The notes beneath the pieces are model-generated. The model made no database searches. It was not told the origin of the DNA and was given only the letters and a program-made list of their open reading frames with translations. 49,316 nucleotides of DNA from an uncultured Alphaproteobacteria bacterium (GTDB lineage Bacteria; Pseudomonadota; Alphaproteobacteria; RF32; CAG-239): NCBI GenBank assembly GCA_934273635.1, contig CAKQSV010000012.1, forward strand, positions 1-49,316, in the 5' to 3' direction. The position numbers were made by a program, and so were the translations under genes. Positions 23,472 through 31,141 of the stretch are shown here, piece by piece (positions within the stretch are counted from its first letter, which is position 1; every line of letters begins with the position of its first letter).

Positions 23472-24422
23472 ATGTTGCGGAAGGTGTTTTTTGTTAGCGC
23501 GGTTTTAGCAGGGTGTTGGGTGGGGTGTTTCGCTCAGGCGAAGTATTGTGTTAAGCTCCCAACTTGTGAGGAATTGGGCTATATTTTTCCCTACAAAGAG
23601 GGACGCCGGTCAATTCGTTGCCCGTTTGACACCTCAAAGGTTTTATATTTAGACTATTGTCAGGCTTATGGGCTCAGCTCAAAACCAAGTGGAGAGGCCG
23701 GCGCTTATCAGGAGTGTGTTGAAGAAAAAGCCGACGGCACCAAAATCAATACCGGTTATTATCGTTATACCCGCTGCAATTCGGGGTATACCTATCAAAG
23801 CGGCGACTGTGTTTCTAGTCGCAAGAAATATAATATCGGTGATATTTATTATTACAATAACACCGCAATTGGCGTGGTCTATTATGATGATGGCAAAACA
23901 ACCAAGGTTGTGGCGCTAAAGAATGTTACCGGCAGTGGTGGTCAGGCTTCAGTAGCATCAATATCTTTACCATGGAGTACCGCCTATTCAAACAGCGACA
24001 TCTATTCTTATGATGTTAGCGGACTGACAAATTTTGATAATGCGAGTTCGGCAGTTAAAGATATGGACGGTAAGAGCAACACTCAAAAGATTTTGTCTTA
24101 TATTAAGTCAAAAGGCTATACGGCACAGGCGGCAACTGCCACCAACAAATACGCGCCGAGTGTCTGCCCCAATGGCAGTATCTGTGGGGCAGGCGAGTGG
24201 TATCTGCCGGCATTGGGAGAATTGCAGACAATATATGATAACAGGGAGATAATTGACCCTAGTTTGAGAAGTCTCGATGGACATGGAATAGAAGGTACCC
24301 AGGATTTTTGGTCTTCTACGCAGAGTTCAGGAGGAGCATGGGGCTTGGATGTTAGCCGTCAACATGTATCCAGTTATGTTAAGGAATTTTATGCTATGGT
24401 TCGTCCGGTTTTGGCTTTTTAG
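23472..24422 (+). CDS. Cys-rich exported lectin-like protein flanked by direct repeats
   Basis: The protein has 316 residues. The signal sequence ends AQA around residue 23, but a lipobox-like LAGC at 12-15 makes a lipoprotein possible. The mature N-domain has LPTCEELGY and CPFD as in the gene at 1064, then a CNSGY module. The C-terminal half (GDIYYYNNTAIGVV, GAGEWYLPALGELQTIY, FWSST, ending VRPVLAF) resembles DUF1566/Lcl-like C-type-lectin folds. GAAGGGATGAGCC precedes the ATG. Direct repeats lie on both sides. Surface adhesion or glycan binding is inferred; the ligand is unknown. Confidence 0.8.
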   Translation: MLRKVFFVSAVLAGCWVGCFAQAKYCVKLPTCEELGYIFPYKEGRRSIRCPFDTSKVLYLDYCQAYGLSSKPSGEAGAYQECVEEKADGTKINTGYYRYTRCNSGYTYQSGDCVSSRKKYNIGDIYYYNNTAIGVVYYDDGKTTKVVALKNVTGSGGQASVASISLPWSTAYSNSDIYSYDVSGLTNFDNASSAVKDMDGKSNTQKILSYIKSKGYTAQAATATNKYAPSVCPNGSICGAGEWYLPALGELQTIYDNREIIDPSLRSLDGHGIEGTQDFWSSTQSSGGAWGLDVSRQHVSSYVKEFYAMVRPVLAF

Positions 24423-24442
24423 GATTTTTTAATTAGGTGCTT

Positions 24443-24468
24443 AGCCAAACGGTTACTGCAGTTTGGCT
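24443..24468 (+). terminator. Weak hairpin after the lectin-like gene
   Basis: AGCCAAAC pairs perfectly with GTTTGGCT around ten bases. The T-run after it is only TT, so termination is doubtful. Confidence 0.35.
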
Positions 24469-24514
24469 TGCGTTCAGTCGTGATGATGTAGGGGCAAGGC
24501 TAGTGTCCTCTGAT

Positions 24515-24620
24515 TGTTACTGCGAGGTGTCCCGCCACCGAAGCAATCCAGAATCTGTTATAAGGTTATATTTGTTGGACTGGACCACCACGCGTTCGCT
24601 CGTGGTGACGTATGAGGAGA
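24515..24620 (+). repeat. Dispersed palindromic repeat, right copy of the flanking pair
   Basis: Direct-orientation near-duplicate of 22956-23053, 1566 bases away, with the lectin-like gene between. It carries the same CACCACG/CGTGGTG hairpin. Confidence 0.8.
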
Positions 24621-24680
24621 TTGCTTGCGGTGGTGCCCTATAATGATGTACGGTGTGTATGGTAAGGATTCTAAGGTTGT

Positions 24681-24724
24681 ACTGGATTGCTTCGCCCGCT
24701 CTACGGTCTCGCAATGACGTTTGA
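24681..24724 (+). repeat. Degenerate GCAATGACG repeat
   Basis: TGGATTGCTTCGCCCG followed by ACGGTCTCGCAATGACG and TTTGAGGG. It shares the ACGGTCTCGCAATGACG and TGACGTTTGAGGG words with 2390-2439. Confidence 0.6.
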
Positions 24725-24735
24725 GGGGGATACAA

Positions 24736-24768
24736 AAAAACACCCGCGAGGGGTGTTTTTTTGTATGC
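24736..24768 (-). terminator. Bidirectional terminator of the hydrolase gene
   Basis: ACAAAAAAACACCCC-type stem (ACACCC/GGGTGT) flanked by A-run on the left and T-run on the right, so it can end transcripts from both sides. A near-identical copy lies at 25949. Confidence 0.8.
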
Positions 24769-24771
24769 TTG

Positions 24772-25812
24772 TTATTTGATGTTTTGTTTTATCCAATCTA
24801 AAATCAGGTCAGCGATTTCGAGGTTGTTTTTATCCAGCATAAACATGTGGGTGTTGCCGTGTAGTCCTTTTGCAGGCAGGTGGAACATTGTGGCATTGCC
24901 GCCTTGTTTGTTTATTTGCTCAATCAAATTGTTACACTCATCAAAACGTTGCTGCCATGTTGTTGCCGCACCTTCTGTCGAACCTTCAAGGTGGTCGCCG
25001 AAAACAACCAATAGCGGAATTTTTGCAAAGGTTTTTAACTGTTCTTCTGTCCACTTTTGAGGAATACAAGTTCCGGGTTCTAATAAAATCATAGCTTTGA
25101 TATTTTGAGGATCAGTCAAGGAACTTTCTAACGGAAAATGTCCTGATTGCGAGTGTCCAATTAATACAGCGCCGCCCAATTTTTTTGCCAGTTCCGCCAA
25201 AGATTTATAATTGGGGTTTGGTGTAGGCAGTGAAGCTGATAAATCGGCAATACTGGTGCGTGAAAATTCGTTGATGGCTTCAATAGGGAATTGGGTTCCG
25301 GCGAAAGGTTCACCCGGCTTGGGGCCTATTCTAAAATTTATCCAACAAGAGTGCGTATCCGCCATCCTTAAGATTTTGGGTTGTTGGGTGATGTTTTCAC
25401 GACCGGCGCCGACATTATTAAAAATGGCTTGATTGAAGCCGGAGCGACCTCGACCGATTTGGTCGACAACATAGGTTGGAAATGATTGTCTTACAAAATA
25501 TTCAAACCATCCCGTTCTACCATCTGGTGTGGTATCATAACAACTACCGCTTAATCCGGCGCCATGTACGAGAATAAGCGGGGTGTTATTGGTGTGTGGC
25601 GGAATCATATATTCAACATACATTTGGTTGATGGTGACAGTGTCATCTGCTCTGAAGCTGCCAAGCTCGATAAAATCTTGTGCAACTTTTTCACCGCCGA
25701 TATAAAAACTTCCGCGTTTTTTGAGAACTAAATCATTGATGTTGTGGCGACCGATATAATATCCCGCTAATGTCCCGCTGATGAGAAGAATAAGAAGTAT
25801 TGCATATTTCAT
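24772..25812 (-). CDS. Membrane-anchored or exported alpha/beta hydrolase
   Basis: The protein has 346 residues from the ATG at 25812, which has GGAGAACCTCAA upstream; a longer frame runs 43 codons further up but its extra part lacks a ribosome-binding site. Residues 1-22 form a hydrophobic signal or anchor (MKYAILLILLISGTLAGYY). The hydrolase fold shows the oxyanion segment LILVHGAGLSGSCYD, the nucleophile elbow GHSQSG and a late GLHGNTHMFM supplying the likely catalytic His. It resembles esterase-like alpha/beta hydrolases; the substrate is not known. It is monocistronic. Confidence 0.8.
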   Translation of the reverse strand: MKYAILLILLISGTLAGYYIGRHNINDLVLKKRGSFYIGGEKVAQDFIELGSFRADDTVTINQMYVEYMIPPHTNNTPLILVHGAGLSGSCYDTTPDGRTGWFEYFVRQSFPTYVVDQIGRGRSGFNQAIFNNVGAGRENITQQPKILRMADTHSCWINFRIGPKPGEPFAGTQFPIEAINEFSRTSIADLSASLPTPNPNYKSLAELAKKLGGAVLIGHSQSGHFPLESSLTDPQNIKAMILLEPGTCIPQKWTEEQLKTFAKIPLLVVFGDHLEGSTEGAATTWQQRFDECNNLIEQINKQGGNATMFHLPAKGLHGNTHMFMLDKNNLEIADLILDWIKQNIK

Positions 25813-25981
25813 TTGAGGTTCTCCATAAATGTATTGCTTGATGAGGGGTATCACTGCGAGACGAAATATCGGCGAATCAGCACTGTTTTTATCGGCCGCG
25901 TCGAACTCTTTTTTCCCAGAGTTCTTCTCTCCGCTATCCACGAATTTACAAAAAACACCCGCAAGGGGTGTTTTTTGTAAA
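25813..25981. other. Spacer between hydrolase gene and tRNA-Ser
   Basis: Contains the hydrolase leader, a remnant CACTGCGAGACG of the dispersed repeat near 25851, and the terminator at 25949. No gene is supported. Confidence 0.4.
25949..25978 (-). terminator. Terminator after tRNA-Ser
   Basis: AAAAAACACCC pairs with GGGTGTTTTTT around CGCAAG. A and T runs on the two sides make it bidirectional; for the minus-strand tRNA it lies directly downstream. Confidence 0.8.
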
Positions 25982-26071
25982 TGGCGGAGAGGCAGAGATT
26001 CGAACTCTGGGAGGGCTCGCGCCCTCGACGGTTTTCAAGACCGCTGCATTAAACCACTCTGCCACCTCTCC
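25982..26071 (-). tRNA. tRNA-Ser (anticodon UGA)
   Basis: On the minus strand the acceptor GGAGAGG pairs with CCTCTCC; D-loop, anticodon loop CTTGAAA (TGA), a long variable arm (GAGGGCGCGAGCCCTC) and the T-arm GTTCGAATC are present. Discriminator G and an encoded CCA complete 90 nt. It reads UCA and, by wobble, other UCN codons. It predicts a strong chain of four standard stems, so the plus-strand frame across it is not a gene. Confidence 0.95.
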
Positions 26072-26274
26072 ACTTTATCGGTATATCTTTCGTGGTTACA
26101 GAATGCTTGTACCCAAATATTTTGAAAAGGTCAAGAGTTTTTTTATAATTTTTATTAACTAATAATTATGCTTTTGCGCCTTAGAATATACAAAATGTGT
26201 TTATTTGCGGGTGAAACTATGCTAGAATTAAGCTAGTGAAGCGAGCTAAAACAAGTTTTTGCCGGAGTTGGTAA

Positions 26275-27024
26275 ATGTATATTTGGATGATGTTAGCGGT
26301 CTTTATTGTTATGCTGACGGCGTTTAATTTGTCGCCGCGCAGTGATTTGCAACGTCAACAACAAACTCCGCTTGCCGAGGCGTCTATTACCAAGTTTTTG
26401 GTGCAACACGATGCGGCGGTTAAATATGCGCAACACCAACTGTCGCAATATCATAATAATCCGAGTGAAAACAGCGGCTTGACAGCCGGAACAATTACCG
26501 GTTGTAATTCGGAGGGCGCAGGTAGTTTGTGTAATTATCTGCCGATTGGTTTTAAGTATGAAGAAAATTTATATTATTCAAGCGTTTATTGCCTGAACTC
26601 AGCAGAATATACCACGCAGACAGACCCCGCAACCGGTGCCGTGACTTCTTCAAAAACAAAAAACGAGGGGGTGGAGGCGGTTGCCGATTGCAATGCCAAC
26701 AGTCACCATGCGGTTTATTTAATTACGTTTGGGCGGATTCCTGAGCGTTGGAAAAACGCTACAACGAATCGGATTTTGGGTGAATATTATGGTGCCATGC
26801 ACAGCAAAATCGCGGTTGGCTCGTCTTGTGGCATTGTGGTGCCCAAAAAGAGCAATGACACGGAGCATAATCCGTTGAACAGCGATTATGTGATTGAGGG
26901 AATTGACGTGCAAAACGCTTCAATCCCGCCATATTTTTTGGAGCATGACAACCACTTCAGGAGCAAGTGTACGCCTGAAATTGGTGGGCAGTTCCCCTGC
27001 ATTATTTATGTTACGGCTTTATAG
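26275..27024 (+). CDS. Membrane-anchored partner of the pilin-like adhesin
   Basis: The protein has 249 residues. Residues 2-19 are hydrophobic (YIWMMLAVFIVMLTAFNL), followed by a polar extracytoplasmic part with six or more cysteines. It lacks the G/E prepilin cleavage site. The N-terminal anchor plus small globular domain, and its place just before a prepilin-type gene (11-base gap), recall PilM of IncI-type thin pili; that match is weak. Co-transcription with the next gene suggests a joint role in pilus assembly or display. Enzymatic motifs are not seen. Confidence 0.65.
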   Translation: MYIWMMLAVFIVMLTAFNLSPRSDLQRQQQTPLAEASITKFLVQHDAAVKYAQHQLSQYHNNPSENSGLTAGTITGCNSEGAGSLCNYLPIGFKYEENLYYSSVYCLNSAEYTTQTDPATGAVTSSKTKNEGVEAVADCNANSHHAVYLITFGRIPERWKNATTNRILGEYYGAMHSKIAVGSSCGIVVPKKSNDTEHNPLNSDYVIEGIDVQNASIPPYFLEHDNHFRSKCTPEIGGQFPCIIYVTAL

Positions 27025-27035
27025 GAGCGGTTGAT

Positions 27036-30000
27036 ATGAAAAAAAACGTATCTGAACTTGGTAGTATGATGATTGAGGCTTTGGCTATGCTGGCCTTGAT
27101 TGCGTTGGTTACGCCGATGTTGTATAAAAAATCAGCCGAGCGCACTATGGAGCTGCAGGATATTAACGCCGCCAGCGAGTTGCGCGCTATTATTAAAGCC
27201 GTTGATGACTATGTGTCCTCGAACTATGACGCCATTACCAATGGTGAGACCGTGACCAACACTTGCGGCTCGCAAAACTATTCAAGTTTTAGCGGGGCAA
27301 CGGATGCGCATTTGGAAGTACCTATCGGGCATTTTTGCGAGTTTTTACCGTATGGTATTTTGGATTCTGACGGCAATGCCAAACCCTCAAGGCTGTTCAG
27401 TGCCGATTATAAAGTTATTCTTAAACTCAAGGGCAGTGCCGATGATACCGGCGATAAGGTGGTAACGGCTTTTGTTGTGACCGATCCTCAGGGTACGGAG
27501 TTGCAAACCGTCCGAGCCTCAAGCATTGCCTCAATGATTGGCGGTAACGGCGGTTATGTGAGCGAAACAAATGGCACGGGAGAGGAGGCGTCTGGCACAA
27601 TTTCCGGTAACCTTGGTATTTGGGGTATTGACAATACCCGCAGCGAATTGGGCGTGAGTGTTAAAAAAGGTGCGGTGGTTGCCGCCTCAATTCAGGGTGT
27701 GTCTTCTCAAAATGCCAAGTTGGATTTGAGCGGTGTTTTGTATCGTGAGGAGAAATCCGATGTTGACTTAAACACCATGTCTACCACGCTGTATATGGGT
27801 GCAAAAGATGCGGTTTATGACGGCAACAACATTGTGAACATCGGTAAGTTGATTGTGGGCGCGCAAGAGGTGGCGTCTGACAGCGATCGTTTGTATATAA
27901 ATTCCGGCGATGTTCGTATCGGAACAGAGGGGCAGAGCGGTAATCTTTATTTGGACGGTACGGGTAATATTACGGTGGCCGATGGCGGTTTGGAAGTGAC
28001 CGGCGGTGATATTTATGCTCACGGCAAGACCGGTGAAACTCCTCCCGGCGGCGGGGACGCTCCGTTGGAAGGCGGTAATTTGTATGTTGACGGCGCAATT
28101 AGTGCGGCGGCCGGAGCTTTTACGGTGGCGACAGACGGCGCGGTTAACGCCTTGAGTTATATTGCCGGCAGTGATGACGCGCCGGACGCGGTGAAAATTC
28201 ATATTGCCTCGGGGGCGGACGGTGCCTACAAAACCACCATTAATGAGCCGTTAGAGGTGGTGGCGACCGGTGATTGTTCTTATAGCGGGGAGAGCGGCAA
28301 TGCGGTTTTGACCTCGGATTGCGCGCTTTATGTTAAAGGTAATGCCTTGATTGACGGCGACCTGACGGTGACCGATACGTTCTCGGCCAAAAATCTGCAC
28401 GCGCAAGAAAAATTGACGGTCGGCGGTGATAATCCGGATGATTCTAAGGCTCTGAGCGTGGTTTATAACAAAGGCGCCGAGGGCGCAGATGGCTCCTCAA
28501 CCCTCAATTTTGGCAGCGGGTTGTTGCGGGTTAATCAAACCGGCGATAACAAAGGTGAGTTTGATTTTGCCAACAATTTTGTAAACATCAATGTGCCCAA
28601 CACCGAAGACGGCAGCCGAACTTTTAATGTTAATGCTGCCAATACAATCAGTATGGAGACGCGTAACGATACGGTCAACGGAGCAATTCATATGAACGAG
28701 GCCTCCATTGATATTGGTTCGCTCGCGGGGGCGACAAGCTATGCCTTGATGAGTTTGCAGGGGGCGGATTCTTCAACTGAGAGCGGTGTTGCCGGTACAA
28801 TCCGTATGGAGGTTTCCAACTATTTGAGTATGAACGATGAGGCGTTTTTACTGACCCACACCGCCGGAGCCTCAGGCGTGGCCAGTTCTAATGAAATCAG
28901 TTCTCTGGTTAAGTCGTTTAAGATTACGCCGAGCGATATTAGCGGTAACGATAAATATTTTCAGGTGGGTGAAAATTCCGAGGGTACCGATGCCGGAGAT
29001 AAGGGGCAAGTGCTGATGAAAGGTATTAAGACTTATATGCTTGATACGGCGCAATATTTGCGTAACAGTTCGTTCCATGTTCAGAGTACTACGGCGGCTG
29101 AGGGTGGTGCAACTTACAATGATGTGGTGCGGATTGCTGAGGACAGCAGTACCGACAGTCAGATTGATGTTTCCGGTGAGAAAATCGTGGCGCATGAAAA
29201 AGGTAGTCATGGCAATTCAAATAAGGTGATTAAGATTGATTTGTCGGCAGGTGTGTCCGGTGAGAGCGGAACAACGTATAGTTATGATAACGAAAACTAT
29301 CCGATTTATATTCGTCGCGGCGCGATTGAAATGCGTGAGGTCGAGAGCGGGTCTTTGGGCGCAAATACCTATAAAAACTATGTTCAGTCAGATCGTTTTG
29401 TAGCCAATCATGATTTGGAAAACGGTGCTTTGATTAATCATAGCGGTACAGCGCTGACCGGAAAATATGAGGTTAATCCGGCTTATACTTCGGTGATGCA
29501 TGACATTAAACTGACCACCCGCGGCGGCGCGCGCTTGAGCGATATTTTGCCTGACTTTATCAATAAGGGTATTTATGTGGTGGATAATACCTATCCGGCA
29601 AACGGGACGACATGTAATGGTCAGGGTGGTTCGTCGATTGAGGGGTATAAGGGAAAATCAAGAGCAGATAAGCAGGGCTTGACAGCTTGTACCAATATTT
29701 CACAAGAGGTTAGCCCGTGGGCAGGTTTTGTGCCGAGTCCGACTTGCCCTCCGGGGTATTCTAAGGTGATTACACTCACGCCGGCAAGTTTTGCCATGGC
29801 GCAGGCCGGTATTCCGTTTGCGGCTTCGGATCGCGGAGTTCATGTTGACTTGTCTGTGCCGTTGGTGGTGAAGAGTCCGTTTGATTATCAAGATGAAAGT
29901 TCTGCGTCAGATGCGGCGCCGGTACCGTTGTATTATCAAAAAAATACCTGGTTGAAGAGCTTTGTTGATGTTTATCCTAACGCTGATAATTTTGAGGGTT

Positions 30001-30341
30001 GGGATGTCGGTATGGGCTTTATTTATCCTTATAACCTCTATAAAGAATATATTACTTCGGTTGGCGGTCAAAGTGCTTTTGACAATGCCGGTTGCTCGGG
30101 TAGCGGAGGTGATAACTGTGTGATTTGGAATATGTTTCCGGTTTATGCCGGCACGTTGGAGGGCTATGCCACGGTTTATTGCTACTTCAACCGCGGTGGC
30201 GGCAAATTTAATGATAGTATGGTTGATACAGAGTATGATCAGCTGAATAACTATCGATCTCCAAATTCTAAGGGAACGGAAAATGAGTATCAGCGCCGTT
30301 TGAACGATAACAATCCGGATAGAACATGGAGTGTTTGGTAA
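27036..30341 (+). CDS. Giant prepilin-type (PilV/shufflon-like) adhesin
   Basis: The protein has 1101 residues. A nine-residue basic leader MKKNVSELG is followed by SMMIEALAMLALIALV, a class-III prepilin signal with Glu at +5 of the mature protein and a hydrophobic helix. PilD-type peptidase would cut after Gly9. The PilV-like stem is followed by a long Gly/Asp/Asn/Ser-rich region (about 150-880) with repeated beta-strand words such as NLYLDGTGN and GGLEVTGGD, like tail-fibre or shufflon adhesins. The C-terminal domain from about 870 contains CPPGYSKV and several Cys and Tyr residues. TAGGAGCGGTTGAT precedes the ATG. Displayed at a pilus tip by inference; the receptor is unknown. Confidence 0.75.
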   Translation: MKKNVSELGSMMIEALAMLALIALVTPMLYKKSAERTMELQDINAASELRAIIKAVDDYVSSNYDAITNGETVTNTCGSQNYSSFSGATDAHLEVPIGHFCEFLPYGILDSDGNAKPSRLFSADYKVILKLKGSADDTGDKVVTAFVVTDPQGTELQTVRASSIASMIGGNGGYVSETNGTGEEASGTISGNLGIWGIDNTRSELGVSVKKGAVVAASIQGVSSQNAKLDLSGVLYREEKSDVDLNTMSTTLYMGAKDAVYDGNNIVNIGKLIVGAQEVASDSDRLYINSGDVRIGTEGQSGNLYLDGTGNITVADGGLEVTGGDIYAHGKTGETPPGGGDAPLEGGNLYVDGAISAAAGAFTVATDGAVNALSYIAGSDDAPDAVKIHIASGADGAYKTTINEPLEVVATGDCSYSGESGNAVLTSDCALYVKGNALIDGDLTVTDTFSAKNLHAQEKLTVGGDNPDDSKALSVVYNKGAEGADGSSTLNFGSGLLRVNQTGDNKGEFDFANNFVNINVPNTEDGSRTFNVNAANTISMETRNDTVNGAIHMNEASIDIGSLAGATSYALMSLQGADSSTESGVAGTIRMEVSNYLSMNDEAFLLTHTAGASGVASSNEISSLVKSFKITPSDISGNDKYFQVGENSEGTDAGDKGQVLMKGIKTYMLDTAQYLRNSSFHVQSTTAAEGGATYNDVVRIAEDSSTDSQIDVSGEKIVAHEKGSHGNSNKVIKIDLSAGVSGESGTTYSYDNENYPIYIRRGAIEMREVESGSLGANTYKNYVQSDRFVANHDLENGALINHSGTALTGKYEVNPAYTSVMHDIKLTTRGGARLSDILPDFINKGIYVVDNTYPANGTTCNGQGGSSIEGYKGKSRADKQGLTACTNISQEVSPWAGFVPSPTCPPGYSKVITLTPASFAMAQAGIPFAASDRGVHVDLSVPLVVKSPFDYQDESSASDAAPVPLYYQKNTWLKSFVDVYPNADNFEGWDVGMGFIYPYNLYKEYITSVGGQSAFDNAGCSGSGGDNCVIWNMFPVYAGTLEGYATVYCYFNRGGGKFNDSMVDTEYDQLNNYRSPNSKGTENEYQRRLNDNNPDRTWSVW

Positions 30342-30347
30342 GGTCAT

Positions 30348-30377
30348 GAAGGGGGTGTTTTACCCCCTTTCTTTTTG
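30348..30377 (+). terminator. Terminator of the adhesin operon
   Basis: GAAGGGGGT pairs with ACCCCCTTT-C around GTTTT, then CTTTTTG. Confidence 0.8.
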
Positions 30378-30417
30378 TGCGATTGATCCTCCTCTCTAAA
30401 TTTTTAGAACGGCCGAT

Positions 30418-30445
30418 AACAACAGTGCTATAATGCACTGTTGTT
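30418..30445 (+). promoter_or_regulatory. Perfect palindrome enclosing a TATAAT box
   Basis: AACAACAGTGC at 30418-30428 and GCACTGTTGTT at 30435-30445 are exact inverse complements; the six bases between them are TATAAT. This looks like a -10 box inside an operator, or a hairpin in an RNA. No convincing -35 is visible. Confidence 0.5.
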
Positions 30446-30668
30446 GAGGAGACGCAATGAGACTTGTTGAGCTAGCTAGGGTAACCGACGCGCAGCGAAA
30501 CTTAGTCGGAATTGGTTAGGGTGAGTTTAAAGTAAGGGAAAGCCTTAGAGTTTAGTGTCCCAATTAAAACTCCGAACATAACTTTAAACTCATCAGACAA
30601 GAGTACAGTTCGCTGTTAGCTCCTGTCCTCTTAAGAAATCCGTCTTCCCTAAAAATTTAGGGAAGAAT
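30446..30668 (+). ncRNA. Possible structured RNA downstream of the adhesin
   Basis: Successive helices: CCGAC/GTCGG near 30485-30510; a 12-base TGAGTTTAAAGT/ACTTTAAACTCA enclosing GAGTTT/AAACTC; a TTCG-capped hairpin 30596-30627 (GACA-GAG-ACAG / CTGT-CTC-TGTC); and a ten-base CTTCCCTAAA/TTTAGGGAAG at 30644-30665. This density is unusual for spacer DNA. No RNA family (6S, SRP, RNase P, tmRNA) is recognised. Strand is assigned by the palindromic TATAAT upstream and is uncertain. Confidence 0.35.
30457..30519 (+). CDS. Possible 20-residue peptide
   Basis: GAGGAG lies five bases before an ATG that encodes MRLVELARVTDAQRNLVGIG and a TAG. The ribosome-binding site is good and the palindromic TATAAT lies just upstream. 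No homologue is known to me. It could be a leader peptide, a small independent peptide, or chance within a structured RNA. Confidence 0.25.
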   Translation: MRLVELARVTDAQRNLVGIG

Positions 30669-30670
30669 TA

Positions 30671-30745
30671 TTTCCTGACTCGCAATGACAAACGGGGAGG
30701 TAGGTGGATTGTTTCGTCCTATCGGACTCGCAATAACGATTCAGG
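30671..30745 (+). repeat. Dispersed repeat, degenerate copy
   Basis: ACTCGCAATGAC occurs near the left and GGATTGTTTCGTCC followed by ACTCGCAATAACG on the right. These are the same words as at 2370 and 24681. With the structured stretch it accounts for the 473-base gene-free gap. Confidence 0.5.
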
Positions 30746-30764
30746 GGAGTATAAAAAACATACA

Positions 30765-30793
30765 AAAAAACCGTCGCGGGGACGGTTTTTTTG
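30765..30793 (-). terminator. Bidirectional terminator of the DUF2934 gene
   Basis: AAAAAAACCGTC pairs with GACGGTTTTTTT around GCGGG. A and T runs flank it on both sides. Confidence 0.8.
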
Positions 30794-30814
30794 GTTATCT
30801 GATAGTTCTAATTA

Positions 30815-31054
30815 CTATTTAGATTTTTTAGCAGTTTTCTTGGCAGGACTTTTCTTGGTTGCAGAAAGAGTTTTGCAAGAAGAAGTTTTTTTGCTGCTGA
30901 AAGACAATGAAGTCTTTTTAACATTAGCCAGAGCGCTCAACTGATTGATGGCAGCGTTCCAATCCTGCATGCTGGTGTTAGCAGGGCAACCGTTGTTTTT
31001 CCAAATGTAATAAGCAGCTTCGGCAATAGCTTTTTCGCTAAAATTGTTAGTCAT
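30815..31054 (-). CDS. DUF2934 protein with histone-like tail
   Basis: The protein has 79 residues. The N-terminal half matches DUF2934 (AEAAYYIWKNNGCPANTSMQDWNAAI). The C-terminal half is rich in Lys, Ser, Thr and Ala and ends SPAKKTAKKSK, like a histone H1 tail, suggesting nucleic-acid or polyanion binding. GAAGGAGATTAAAA gives a good start. Its function is unknown in the family. Confidence 0.75.
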   Translation of the reverse strand: MTNNFSEKAIAEAAYYIWKNNGCPANTSMQDWNAAINQLSALANVKKTSLSFSSKKTSSCKTLSATKKSPAKKTAKKSK

Positions 31055-31141
31055 TTTTAATCTCCTTCGTCAATAAAATCGCTTTTGTTTATAATGGCAA
31101 AAGATTAAGAAAAGATTGATATTTTCAAATAATTTTTACCT

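Noticed and set aside
23472..24422. Diversity-generating retroelement
   Set aside because: The C-terminus fits a DGR target, but no reverse transcriptase or template repeat exists in the window.
25813..25941. Longer N-terminus of the hydrolase
   Set aside because: The extra 43 codons lack a ribosome-binding site and would place a signal sequence internally; the ATG at 25812 has GGAGAACCTC upstream.
25968..26162. Plus-strand ORF across the tRNA-Ser
   Set aside because: It is antisense to a complete tRNA-Ser with all stems and an encoded CCA; the reading frame is a shadow of the tRNA.
30446..30668. RNase P RNA, SRP RNA, 6S RNA or tmRNA
   Set aside because: The diagnostic words (such as GAGGAAAGTCC or GGTTCGAATCC) are absent and no matching fold was found.
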